Source: Avoscillospira sp045652125 (GTDB lineage: Bacteria > Bacillota > Clostridia > Oscillospirales > Oscillospiraceae). From it: a stretch of DNA of 64,000 bases. Where the stretch lies: positions 115,647 to 179,646 of the forward strand of contig JAZRTT010000019.1 of NCBI GenBank assembly GCA_045652125.1. Direction: 5' to 3'. Positions 56,090-64,000 of this stretch are shown here, piece after piece. Position 1 is the first letter of the stretch; each line of letters starts with the position of its first letter. A program made the position numbers and the translations under genes. Below the pieces are notes generated by a model, which was not told where the DNA came from, made no database searches, and was given only the letters and a program-made list of their open reading frames with translations.

Positions 56090-57574
56090 TTATATTCCGT
56101 TGTTCTCCATCTGTTTCAAAAGCCGTGCAAAGGCATCTTCCCACTGCTTGGTATGGTTGGGTGCATACTGATTGACTGTCTCGGAATTGCGAACCACCTG
56201 ACGGACTTCATCCATGGTGTTCAAAAGACCCAGCGCTTTGGCCTGCATCAACAGGTTTCCGATCGCTGCACCCTCAATGGGGCCGGTGACCACAGCCCGG
56301 TTCAGCGAATCTGCTACCATCTGGTTCAGCAGCTTATTCTGGATTCCGCCGCCGACAATGTTTAGCTGTACAATCGGCTGCCCTTTGATTTCCTCCAGCC
56401 GCTCCAGCGCCCAGCGATATTTGAGTGCCAAAGATTCATAAATGGCTCTGGCGATCTGACCGACAGTCTCCGGCACAGGCTCGCCTACCTTGCGGCAGTA
56501 GTCCTGCACTTTGCGAACCATGTCACCACCGCTGAAGAACTCACCGTAATCCGGATCAAGAACCGTGCGGAAAGGCTCCGCTGCCTCTGCTTCTTTGACG
56601 ATATCGTTCCACGACCAATTCACACCGGTTTTTTTCAGCCAGTCACGGCGGCACTCCTGAATGAGCCACAGACCCATAATGTTCTTCAGGGGACGGAAGC
56701 CGCCCTGCACCGTACCCTCATTGGAGAAGTTGGCATTTCTTACTGCATCGGACAAAATCGGCTCATCTGTCTCCACGCCGAACAAGGACCAAGTGCCGCT
56801 GGAGCAGAAGGCAAAACTGCCCGTACCGGGAATCGCTGCCACGGCAGAAGCGGTATCATGGGTACCTACTGCGGCAAAAGCGGCTTGATTGAGGTTCAAT
56901 TCTTCTGCCAGTTCGGGGCGGAGTTTGCCGCGAAGCTGACCTGCCCGGTCGATCTGGGTGAAAATTTCCTTCGGCAGACCCAACTCTTCCAAGCTCTTCC
57001 AATCCCAATCCCGATTGGTAGGATCGTAAAGCATGGATGTTGTAGCATTGGTATATTCTGTTTTGGCCGCACCGGTGAGGAAATAACCCAGCAGATCAGG
57101 CATCAGCAGCAGCGTCTTAGCGTTATCCAGTGCCACATCCCCTTCTGCCTTTCTTCTTGCCAGCTGGTACACCGTATTGAAGTTCATTTTTGCAATACCG
57201 GTCCGCCGGAACTGAGCGGGAAAATCAATGGTCTGCCAAACGCGGTCCATATCTTCATCCATTGCCATGCGATAGGCTCTGGGATTTCCCAGCAGATGGC
57301 CGTTTTTATCCAACAGGCCATAGTCCACACCCCATGTGTCAATGCCAAAGCAGTCCAAATCGCCAACATTCTCCTGTTTGAATGCCAGAAGCCCCTGCTT
57401 CAGTTGATTGTAAAGGTAAGGCAAGTCCCAATAGAACACGCCGTTCATCTCAATATAGTTGTTCTCAAATCGGTGCAGTTCCTTCATGGTGAGCTTTTCA
57501 CCGTCAAACCGGCCCAAAATGGCACGGCCGTTACTGGCACCCAAATCAAATGCAAGCAGATTATATTGTTTCAT
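56090..57574 (-). CDS. rhaB: L-rhamnulokinase
   Basis: This 494-residue FGGY-family kinase phosphorylates rhamnulose to rhamnulose-1-P. The opening LLAFDLGASNGRAILGRFDG and WDLPYLYNQLKQGLLAFK are diagnostic of RhaB, with the ATP-site lines TWGVDYGLLDKNG, AIPGTGSFAFCSSGTWSLFG and VGGGIQNKLLNQM. I start at ATG 57574, since AAAGGAA lies about 8 bases before it; the upstream ATG is only 2 bases away. It is the last gene of the rhamnose operon. Confidence 0.94.
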   Translation of the reverse strand: MKQYNLLAFDLGASNGRAILGRFDGEKLTMKELHRFENNYIEMNGVFYWDLPYLYNQLKQGLLAFKQENVGDLDCFGIDTWGVDYGLLDKNGHLLGNPRAYRMAMDEDMDRVWQTIDFPAQFRRTGIAKMNFNTVYQLARRKAEGDVALDNAKTLLLMPDLLGYFLTGAAKTEYTNATTSMLYDPTNRDWDWKSLEELGLPKEIFTQIDRAGQLRGKLRPELAEELNLNQAAFAAVGTHDTASAVAAIPGTGSFAFCSSGTWSLFGVETDEPILSDAVRNANFSNEGTVQGGFRPLKNIMGLWLIQECRRDWLKKTGVNWSWNDIVKEAEAAEPFRTVLDPDYGEFFSGGDMVRKVQDYCRKVGEPVPETVGQIARAIYESLALKYRWALERLEEIKGQPIVQLNIVGGGIQNKLLNQMVADSLNRAVVTGPIEGAAIGNLLMQAKALGLLNTMDEVRQVVRNSETVNQYAPNHTKQWEDAFARLLKQMENNGI

Positions 57575-57588
57575 AATCATTTCCTTTC

Positions 57589-58431
57589 CTATGCATCCAC
57601 AGCGCAAAAGCCAATTTCCTCAAAGAAATCCATCATTCTGTTTGCCCAGCCGGTAATTTCCCTGCTAAAACGCCGGTAGTGTTCCGTTGAACAGGTCCTC
57701 TGGTCCGCTGTTGCAAGGCCGTGAGGGCCGCTGTGATAAATATGCAGAGCATACGGCACTCCTGCCTCCTGAAGCGCCTGTGCAAGAATCAAAGAGTTTC
57801 TGGCGGGAACGGTAGCATCGTCTCTGGTGTGCCACAAGTAAACAGGCGGCATATCCGGCCGGACTTGTGCATCCACAGAAAGTCGCTTTGCCAAAGCTGC
57901 ATCGCCGCCGCTGACCGCCAAAACCGAACCCTCATGGGTTGGCCCCCACGTCAAAGCCACCGGGTAACAGAGCCCTATGGCATCGGGACGGAGCATCGCA
58001 CCCTCGCCCAAATCAGAGACCTCCGGACAGTCGTACATAGTACCCAGCGTTCCGCACAGATGGCCGCCGGCAGAAAATCCAATGGCTGCCACCATATGCG
58101 GATTCACCTCAAACCGGTCGCAGTTTTCCCGAATATAGCGCATGGCCATACACGCCTCACGCAACTGTACCGGAAAAGACAGCGGCTCCACAGAATACCG
58201 CAGGATAAACGCCGCATAACCCTTTGCCATCCATTCCAGCGCAACGGGACCGGCCTCCCGGTCAGATACAAAAGTATATCCGCCACCGGGCAAGATCAAT
58301 ACGCCGGGCCGCTTTCTGTGCAGTTCCATTTCCGCAGGGGAATTATCATACAGGCAAACCAACTCTGCACGAGCTTCTGCAGGTTTTTGCAACTTATAAT
58401 GCTCATACAGGCAAATGGATTTCATCATCAT
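57589..58431 (-). CDS. Alpha/beta-hydrolase, acetyl-esterase-like
   Basis: This 280-residue esterase of the BD-FAE/xylan-esterase-like group has oxyanion-hole GVLILPGGGYTFVSD, nucleophile Ser in AIGFSAGGHLCG (about residue 118), Asp in HTRDDATVP and His in SGPHGLAT. It lies between the aldolase and rhaB with gaps of 6 and 14 bases, so it probably removes acetyl groups from plant-derived (for example pectic) rhamnosyl material. It has no signal peptide, so it acts inside the cell. Confidence 0.83.
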   Translation of the reverse strand: MMMKSICLYEHYKLQKPAEARAELVCLYDNSPAEMELHRKRPGVLILPGGGYTFVSDREAGPVALEWMAKGYAAFILRYSVEPLSFPVQLREACMAMRYIRENCDRFEVNPHMVAAIGFSAGGHLCGTLGTMYDCPEVSDLGEGAMLRPDAIGLCYPVALTWGPTHEGSVLAVSGGDAALAKRLSVDAQVRPDMPPVYLWHTRDDATVPARNSLILAQALQEAGVPYALHIYHSGPHGLATADQRTCSTEHYRRFSREITGWANRMMDFFEEIGFCAVDA

Positions 58432-58437
58432 GGGCGA

Positions 58438-59517
58438 TTATCCCTTCCCACCAGCCATAGCTTTGCGATATTTTTCACTTTCCCAGTTAGCGATAAAGTC
58501 TTTGGCGGCCTCGCCCATAGTGGACAACGGATAACCCGCTTTCTTGATATGATTGATGATGAAAACAACAGCCGTCAGGGTCTCAGCCAAAACCTGTGCT
58601 TTCTTCCGGTCCATTCGCATCAAAACAGTTCCGGTTTTGGAATTGGCGACACATTGTCCCTCCTCCACCATATCTTTATCCATGGAGAAAGTACCGATCA
58701 AAAATACCATCTGGTCAGGATAAAGCGGCTGCTCCAACAGGAACTGCTCTGTATATTCACCGGAAGCAATTGCCTGTGTGAGATAAGGGGTAATGTTTTC
58801 GTACACGCCACTTTCCACTTCCCGAATCTCAACTGCGGGGAAGCAGTCACCGGTAAGGCCGAATTGTTTGGCTAAGCGCTCATTTGCATCGGCGTGGATA
58901 GCCAGAGCCGAATCCGGATCATCATCATGGACGATAATGCCGTGGTTCTGCATCAGGATTACGGCAGGAGTCTTACCGGAACTCTTTTCCACCCGGCGAA
59001 GCTCATCGCGGATGGCAAACGTCAGATTGGCGCCGGGATCGGTATAATCCACCCAGCCCCATGCATAGTCCGCATCTGCAAAGGCTCTTTCTGCGATCTC
59101 CCGGCAGCTGCAGGTACAAGTGGCCAAATTGGCATAGACGCTGTGCGTATGTACCACATAGGTCTTTAAAATGGAATGGAAACCGGCCTCCACAGAAGGA
59201 CGCAGCTGCTCCAGACCCTCAATGGTCAGTACCGAAGATTTTGCCTTGGCAGATCCGGCAGCTTCCACATTGTCAAACTGATTTGGTTCGCTGTTTAGAT
59301 AGAACTCCCGGATGGCTGCACCATCCAGCACCGCATATGCTTTATCCGGACGAATGTCGGACAGGCAAAAGCCGGATGCCTTAATGGCCATGGAGCCATC
59401 TTCCAACTTCACGGAGGTATTGCCGCCGCCGCCCTGAACATAGTCGGCACGGGCACCGGCAGTCTGGGACATCCGTGCAAAGTTTTCCAGCCGTTCTTTA
59501 TTTGTCTCAAAAAACAT
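58438..59517 (-). CDS. Class II aldolase, probable rhamnulose-1-phosphate aldolase
   Basis: This is a 359-residue zinc-dependent aldolase of the class II aldolase/adducin family. It has GGGGNTSVKLEDGSMAIKASG, zinc His ligands in VVHTHSVYANL and MQNHGIIVHDDD, and an extended C-terminal part. It stands in the place where RhaD or the aldolase half of RhaEW is expected, between rhaA and rhaB, so it likely splits rhamnulose-1-P to DHAP and lactaldehyde. It is longer than E. coli RhaD (about 270 residues). No lactaldehyde dehydrogenase is seen nearby. Confidence 0.82.
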   Translation of the reverse strand: MFFETNKERLENFARMSQTAGARADYVQGGGGNTSVKLEDGSMAIKASGFCLSDIRPDKAYAVLDGAAIREFYLNSEPNQFDNVEAAGSAKAKSSVLTIEGLEQLRPSVEAGFHSILKTYVVHTHSVYANLATCTCSCREIAERAFADADYAWGWVDYTDPGANLTFAIRDELRRVEKSSGKTPAVILMQNHGIIVHDDDPDSALAIHADANERLAKQFGLTGDCFPAVEIREVESGVYENITPYLTQAIASGEYTEQFLLEQPLYPDQMVFLIGTFSMDKDMVEEGQCVANSKTGTVLMRMDRKKAQVLAETLTAVVFIINHIKKAGYPLSTMGEAAKDFIANWESEKYRKAMAGGKG

Positions 59518-59528
59518 GGTGATCCTCC

Positions 59529-60785
59529 TTAGCGTTTGGACAGCACATCCGCTTCATATTGTTTGGTCCGGGACAGCCAATCCTGGCCTGCACCCACACC
59601 CTTGGTCATGCAGTAGTAATCCCACACAGCACCCATGGGCAAGGTCTTGCGTTCTTCCATAAGGGCCAAACGGGAGGTCAGATCGCCGTCATGCTCCGCC
59701 TTCTGAACGGAAGCAGGTGCCAAACAGGAAGACAAGATGGCCTTGCGGGCATTTCGCATACCGATGGCCCATGCAGCCACGCGGTTGATGGAGGCATCAA
59801 AATAATCCAAACCGATCAGAGCACGATCCTCCAACCCGTTGAGAATCAACTCATCCATGATCTTCTGCAATTCATCATCCAGCATGATGACATGATCGGA
59901 GTCCCAGCGGACAGGACGGGAAACATGGAGCAGAACCTTGTCCAAAAACTGCAGACAGGCTGTCAGCTTAGCAGAAATCACTTCGGTGGGATGGAAATGG
60001 CCGGCATCCAGCGTGTAGAGCTTGTTGCGGCTGATGGCGTAGCCCATGGCATACTCGTGAGAGGCCACGGTATAGCTTTCCACACCGATTCCGAACACCT
60101 TGCTCTCAATGCCGCAGGGCACAAGCGTCTCGTCAATTTTGGGGGCGAAGATCCGATCCAGAGAATCCGTCATCAAATCCCGATGTACCTTGGTATCCGC
60201 ACAAACATCTTTATAGCCGTCAGGCATCCAGAAATTGATGCCGCAGGGTTTCCCCAACTGCTTGGCAAATTCCAGTCCGATCTCACGGCAGCGAATACCG
60301 TGCTCTACCCAGAAGTCGCGAGTACCCTTATCATAGGAGGACAGAGAGAAATCGCCATCCATCTTGGGATGAGAGAAGTAGGTGGGATTGAAGTCCAGGC
60401 CCATATTTTTCTCCTTGGCCCAGTCAACCCAGTTCTGGAACTGCTCAATGGTATAAGCATCACGATCTACCTTCTTGCCATTCTTCTCAGCGTAGCAGGC
60501 ATGGAGATTCAGCTTTGTCTCTCCGGGGATCATAGAAAGAGCAAAGTCAATATCATTCCGCAGCTCGTCAGCCGTTCTGGCACGACCGGGATAGTTGCCG
60601 GTGGTTGCGATGCCGCCGGAAAGTTCACCTGCACCGTCAAAACCGATGACATCATCACCCTGCCAGCAATGCATAGACACAGGAATAGCATCTGCTTTTT
60701 TCATAGCGGCATCAATGTCTACGCCATAGGCAGCATAAGCTTCTTTTGCATAGTTATAGCCACTGATGATATTTTTCTCGTTCAT
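59529..60785 (-). CDS. rhaA: L-rhamnose isomerase
   Basis: This 418-residue TIM-barrel metal enzyme converts L-rhamnose to L-rhamnulose. Family lines include VSMHCWQGDDVIGFDGAGELSGGIATTGNYPG, LDFNPTYFSHPK, LDAGHFHPTEVISAK and VRWDSDHVIMLDDELQ, which hold the metal ligands and catalytic residues. The ATG at 60785 follows TTAGGAGGAAG. It is the first gene of the operon. Confidence 0.95.
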   Translation of the reverse strand: MNEKNIISGYNYAKEAYAAYGVDIDAAMKKADAIPVSMHCWQGDDVIGFDGAGELSGGIATTGNYPGRARTADELRNDIDFALSMIPGETKLNLHACYAEKNGKKVDRDAYTIEQFQNWVDWAKEKNMGLDFNPTYFSHPKMDGDFSLSSYDKGTRDFWVEHGIRCREIGLEFAKQLGKPCGINFWMPDGYKDVCADTKVHRDLMTDSLDRIFAPKIDETLVPCGIESKVFGIGVESYTVASHEYAMGYAISRNKLYTLDAGHFHPTEVISAKLTACLQFLDKVLLHVSRPVRWDSDHVIMLDDELQKIMDELILNGLEDRALIGLDYFDASINRVAAWAIGMRNARKAILSSCLAPASVQKAEHDGDLTSRLALMEERKTLPMGAVWDYYCMTKGVGAGQDWLSRTKQYEADVLSKR

Positions 60786-60859
60786 GTTTCTTCCTCCTAA
60801 TATAAAATCATGCATAGATGTATGTCGTTCCGTTTCCATGACATATTTCTCTGAGTATA

Positions 60860-60888
60860 ATTCTATGATAGAACCAAAAATATTTCAA
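60860..60888 (-). promoter_or_regulatory. Promoter of the rhamnose operon
   Basis: On the minus strand, TTGAAA (60883-60888), 17 bases, TAGAAT (60860-60865). The leader before rhaA is about 70 bases. No adjacent regulator gene is present. Confidence 0.65.
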
Positions 60889-60940
60889 GCTATTTTAGCA
60901 TTTTTTTAAATCTCCTCGTTTCTGTGTACGCATAAAATAA

Positions 60941-60969
60941 AAACCATTCAGAAAAAATCTGAATGGTTT
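60941..60969 (-). terminator. Original terminator of the rRNA-tRNA operon (now left of the island)
   Basis: A 12-bp stem (60941-60952 with 60958-60969) is followed on the minus strand by a T run. It adjoins the tRNA-Trp 3' copy at 60970, so it was probably the operon's terminator before insertion. Confidence 0.8.
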
Positions 60970-61015
60970 CTGGCAGGGGCACAAGGACTTGAACCCTGAG
61001 CCTACGGTTTTGGAG
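60970..61015. repeat. Attachment-site copy of the tRNA-Trp 3' end (left)
   Basis: 46 bases are identical to 62484-62529, covering the CCA, T-arm and anticodon-stem side of tRNA-Trp. Sequences diverge immediately outside on the island side. This is the usual footprint of a tyrosine-recombinase element in a tRNA gene. Confidence 0.9.
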
Positions 61016-61077
61016 GCTATGCGTCTATGGACTAAAACTATTTATATATAAATACTTTTTGGATTAAAACAAAAAAC

Positions 61078-61100
61078 AACCAACTTTATAACCAACTCAT
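61078..61100. repeat. Left arm-site-like repeat
   Basis: Two copies of AACCAACT (with TATAACCAACT) match the repeats at the right end of the island. Such iterated short repeats next to an att core are typical arm-binding sites for the integrase N-terminal domain. Confidence 0.55.
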
Positions 61101-61133
61101 AAAAAGATATGAGGAAATTTTGTAAATAAGAAA

Positions 61134-61161
61134 AGCAGGACCCCAGAAACAAGGTCCTGCT
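61134..61161 (-). terminator. Terminator of the lipoprotein gene
   Basis: A 9-bp stem AGCAGGACC/GGTCCTGCT is followed on the minus strand by TTTCTTATTT. Confidence 0.8.
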
Positions 61162-61183
61162 CGATAACCTGGAAGTTGGCAAA

Positions 61184-61942
61184 TTATTTTAAAGAGTCAA
61201 GCAAGGTTTCGCTATCGCCTTCATCTAGCCATTCAATATCATAAGTTTCAAGAATAGAAAAATATCCAACAACAACTTCTGGTGTGAAATTTAATTTTTG
61301 ACAAACAGATTCAAAGGTGGTTACAGATGGATTTAATTCAAACGATTCCCAAGTGCCAACAAAAACATCGCATTCAATGCCGTATTCAACAAAAGCCCTA
61401 ATATTGCCCAACTTAATTTCACATTCGTAAGGATTTCCCTTGCTATCGAAATTAAGAGTATAACATTTAGTAAAGTTGCTATTTGTGAAATAGTTATAAA
61501 TGGCACCCATCTTGTTATCAGCAGTTGTTTCATTGCTGTATACATTGGTCGGAATTAAGCCGCCGATGCTTATTTGAGCTTCATATGAACCAAGTTGTGC
61601 GGTATTGAAAGCATTTGCCACATTCAATATCATATCTTCAAGATAACGTTGATATACATCACCATATTTGGGAGTTTCCCCATATAGAAGTTCATATGCA
61701 TTGTTATTCGTTAAAAAATCAACTTCTTCTGTTGGTTCGGTGGTAGGCTCTGTGGTTGGGGTAATTGTTGGTTCGGTGGTCGATTGTGTACCGTTTAGGG
61801 ATTCTCCACAATATGAACAATATTTAGAATTTTCAGCGATATTCTCACCGCAGGCCTCACATTTTTCTGTAGCATCTTTCGAGCAACCTGATAAAACAAA
61901 AATAAAAGCAAGAATTATTGCTATCAACTTTTTCTCTTTCAT
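61184..61942 (-). CDS. Lipoprotein with zinc-ribbon motif (island cargo)
   Basis: This 252-residue secreted lipoprotein has a lipobox FVLSGCS (Cys at about 20), then a zinc ribbon CEACGENIAENSKYCSYCGES (about residues 33-53), a Thr/Pro/Glu linker, and a globular domain of about 170 residues with no known fold. Zinc ribbons in front of surface domains also occur in the protein at 408-1637. Codon use is AT-rich and the gene is inside the tRNA-Trp island, so it is cargo of the lost element. It may alter the cell surface. Confidence 0.75.
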   Translation of the reverse strand: MKEKKLIAIILAFIFVLSGCSKDATEKCEACGENIAENSKYCSYCGESLNGTQSTTEPTITPTTEPTTEPTEEVDFLTNNNAYELLYGETPKYGDVYQRYLEDMILNVANAFNTAQLGSYEAQISIGGLIPTNVYSNETTADNKMGAIYNYFTNSNFTKCYTLNFDSKGNPYECEIKLGNIRAFVEYGIECDVFVGTWESFELNPSVTTFESVCQKLNFTPEVVVGYFSILETYDIEWLDEGDSETLLDSLK

Positions 61943-62064
61943 AAAATTTATACCTCACTTATCTGTATTGTCGGTAATTGTTTTGCTTTACAAACTCGGC
62001 AATATGTGGTTTGTGTGGCAGATTCATTCTATCACAGCACAAACCAAAAGTAAAGCCAACCAAT

Positions 62065-62316
62065 ATGAGTAAATTTTGTAAAACTGGACAAGAATCAGCA
62101 ACACAGTGCAACCTTCTCCGACAGGCTGACATCGAGCATTGCGGTATGCACTCCCTCCGCCATACATTTGCCTCTAAACTTTATGAGGCTACAAGAGGCG
62201 ACAGCAAACTGGTCAGCAAATTGATACGGCATTCCTCCGTATCGTTTACCGAGGAAATCTACATCCATCTACAAGAAAAGTATAAGCAAGACACCGTTGC
62301 AAACTTCAGCATATAA
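62065..62316 (+). pseudogene. Tyrosine recombinase, C-terminal catalytic fragment
   Basis: Only 83 residues remain. They include HSLRHTFASKLYEA with the catalytic Arg (residue 32) and His, LIRHSSVSFTEEIYIHL with the His (56) and the nucleophile Tyr (66), and the normal C-terminal tail. The N-terminal arm-binding and core-binding domains and the first catalytic Arg are missing. No ribosome site lies before the ATG at 62065. It probably represents the truncated integrase of the element that inserted at tRNA-Trp. Confidence 0.85.
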
Positions 62317-62346
62317 AAAAGAGGGGCGAGAAATCGCCCCTCTTTT
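62317..62346 (+). terminator. Terminator of the recombinase remnant
   Basis: The perfect 13-bp stem AAAAGAGGGGCGA/TCGCCCCTCTTTT has a GAAA loop. Confidence 0.85.
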
Positions 62347-62392
62347 ATAACCAACTTTATAACCAACTTTATAACCAACTTTTTAACCAAAT
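62347..62392. repeat. Right arm-site-like tandem repeat
   Basis: Three 12-base copies of TATAACCAACTT and one diverged copy (TTTAACCAAAT) follow the recombinase remnant and mirror the copies at 61078-61100. Confidence 0.6.
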
Positions 62393-62457
62393 CGACCCAA
62401 AAGCATAGGATTTTACAGGAGAGCATAGGAGAGCATCACCACATATAAAAAGCAAAA

Positions 62458-62478
62458 AACCGCTTGAAACAAGCGGTT
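62458..62478 (-). terminator. Terminator of the rRNA-tRNA operon within the island
   Basis: The stem AACCGCTT/AAGCGGTT is followed on the minus strand by TTTTTTGC. It lies 6 bases beyond the tRNA-Trp CCA and is provided by the inserted element. Confidence 0.8.
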
Positions 62479-62484
62479 ATTTAC

Positions 62485-62560
<76 letters not shown>

Positions 62561-62589
62561 ATCTATAAACAGCATATGCTGGATACCTC

Positions 62590-62666
62590 TGGTGGGCCTT
62601 CAGGGACTCGAACCCGGGACTATCCGGTTATGAGCCGGATGCTCTGACCAACTGAGCTAAAGGCCC
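62590..62666 (-). tRNA. tRNA-Met (anticodon CAT)
   Basis: Acceptor GGGCCTT/AAGGCCC, anticodon stem ATCCGG/CCGGAT around loop CTCATAA, and CCA at 62590-62592. The base pairing at the first acceptor position (G-C) argues for elongator rather than initiator; tRNA-Ile2 with modified CAT cannot be excluded. Confidence 0.92.
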
Positions 62667-62678
62667 ATTTCTTAAGTA

Positions 62679-62709
62679 GCAATGCCGCCACCATGGTGAC
62701 GGCATTGCC
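62679..62709. other. Hairpin between tRNA-Met and tRNA-Asn
   Basis: The stem GCAATGCCG/CGGCATTGC encloses a CACCATGGTG palindrome. No T run is present on either strand, so it is more likely an RNA processing hairpin than a terminator. Confidence 0.5.
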
Positions 62710-62712
62710 AAT

Positions 62713-62788
62713 TGGCTCCCCCTGTTGGACTTGAACCAACGACTCCCTGATTAACAGTCAGGTGCTCTACCGACTGAGCTAAGGAGGA
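62713..62788 (-). tRNA. tRNA-Asn (anticodon GTT)
   Basis: Acceptor TCCTCCT/AGGGGGA, anticodon loop CTGTTAA within the stem CCTGA/TCAGG, T-arm TTGGTTCAAGTCCAA and encoded CCA (62713-62715). It directly follows the 5S gene. Confidence 0.95.
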
Positions 62789-62803
62789 ATATTAAATTGA
62801 AAA

Positions 62804-62921
62804 TGGCATCCACCTACTCTCCCAGGCAGTTACCCACCAAGTACCATCGGCCGTCAAGGTCTTAACCTTCGTGTTCGAAATGGGAACGGGTGTTTCCCCT
62901 TGACGCATCGTCACCGCTAAT
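62804..62921 (-). rRNA. rrf: 5S ribosomal RNA
   Basis: The minus strand carries the universal 5S segments ACACCCGTTCCCATTTCGAACACG, then AAGGTTAAGACCTTG and GGTGGGTAACTGCCTGGGAGAGTAGGTGG. Exact ends are estimates within a few bases. Confidence 0.92.
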
Positions 62922-63063
62922 TATATATTAACATCCTCGGTACTCTTTTGCAAGTACCTCGGACGCTCAAAATTGCATATTGTATCTTTTTCGTATTCCG
63001 TACTCTCGTATAAAGTCCTGTTTGAATCTCATGTTCGTGTTCGAAATCTTGGTGTTCACTTCT

Positions 63064-64000
<937 letters not shown>

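Larger units (their letters stand above)
61016..62483. mobile_element. Small integrated-element remnant at tRNA-Trp
   Basis: About 1.47 kb lies between 46-bp copies of the tRNA-Trp end. It is AT-rich compared with its surroundings and contains a lipoprotein gene, a truncated tyrosine-recombinase gene, short repeats near both ends and two terminators. The rest of a once larger prophage or integrative element appears to have been lost. The right end carries a terminator (62458-62478) that now serves the tRNA operon. Confidence 0.85.

Noticed and set aside
62347..62392. Short tandem repeats considered as a CRISPR
   Set aside because: The unit is only 12 bases with no spacers and lies beside an attachment site.
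62679..62709. Hairpin between tRNA genes as a terminator
   Set aside because: No T run on either strand, and downstream tRNA genes are clearly part of the same operon.

Overview
The window looks like chromosome from a spore-forming, anaerobic, gut-type Clostridia, most likely an Oscillospirales/Ruminococcaceae-like Firmicute. This is inferred from gene content only. Supporting genes are spoIIR, a SleC-like spore cortex-lytic cassette, a flavodiiron protein with fused rubredoxin, a T-box-controlled pheST, ireB, an ApgM-type phosphoglycerate mutase, DUF1015/DUF4317/DUF378 proteins and a bacterial microcompartment for ethanolamine. Base composition is moderate, with two AT-rich intruders: a GNAT gene at 24956-25396 and the island at 61016-62483.

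Layout. 1-24700 is mostly housekeeping: the edge of a kinase-like gene, a zinc-ribbon/Ig-like membrane protein, apgM-DUF1015-ispE, spoIIR, tRNA-Pro, a pair of G3E metal-chaperone GTPases (one with a long His-rich tract), spore cortex-lytic genes, a flavodiiron protein, cca, murC, a MATE transporter, ruvX, T-box-pheST, ireB, an NlpC/P60 hydrolase and a divergent acetate-kinase-family protein. 24700-25450 holds a palindromic MITE-like repeat and an AT-rich acetyltransferase. 25526-35648 is a compact 12-gene ethanolamine-utilisation operon (eutG-A-B-C-L-E-M-T-pduL-unknown-eutN-eutH, minus strand). 35700-42100 carries a CFI-box protein, a thioesterase, TspO, GlmM and a membrane sulfatase with SLH-like repeats.

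42185-50141 is one minus-strand operon: a sorbose-1-phosphate-reductase-like dehydrogenase, a three-lipoyl-domain E2, E3, a fused E1 and a HAD phosphatase. It is driven by a near-consensus promoter with a perfect palindrome between -35 and -10. Its substrate is not obvious and it is a good candidate for an undescribed catabolic route. 50274-54774 is ssnA-ygfK, the pair associated with anaerobic purine breakdown. It is preceded by a 130-nt leader with an aptamer-shaped hairpin and an intrinsic terminator, which looks like an uncharacterised riboswitch-type attenuator. 56090-60888 is a rhamnose operon (rhaA, class II aldolase, an acetyl-esterase-like hydrolase, rhaB).

From 60941 to the end the minus strand carries the tail of an rRNA operon (23S partial, 5S, tRNA-Asn, tRNA-Met, tRNA-Trp). 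The tRNA-Trp 3' end has been hit by an integrative element. A 46-bp exact copy of the tRNA end lies at 60970-61015, and between the copies remain a lipoprotein gene, the catalytic tail of a tyrosine recombinase and iterated arm-site-like repeats.

Two places (5393-5454 and 20981-21029) show a promoter built into the preceding gene's terminator hairpin. All functional calls come from reading the sequence and remembered family features; no database search was run.
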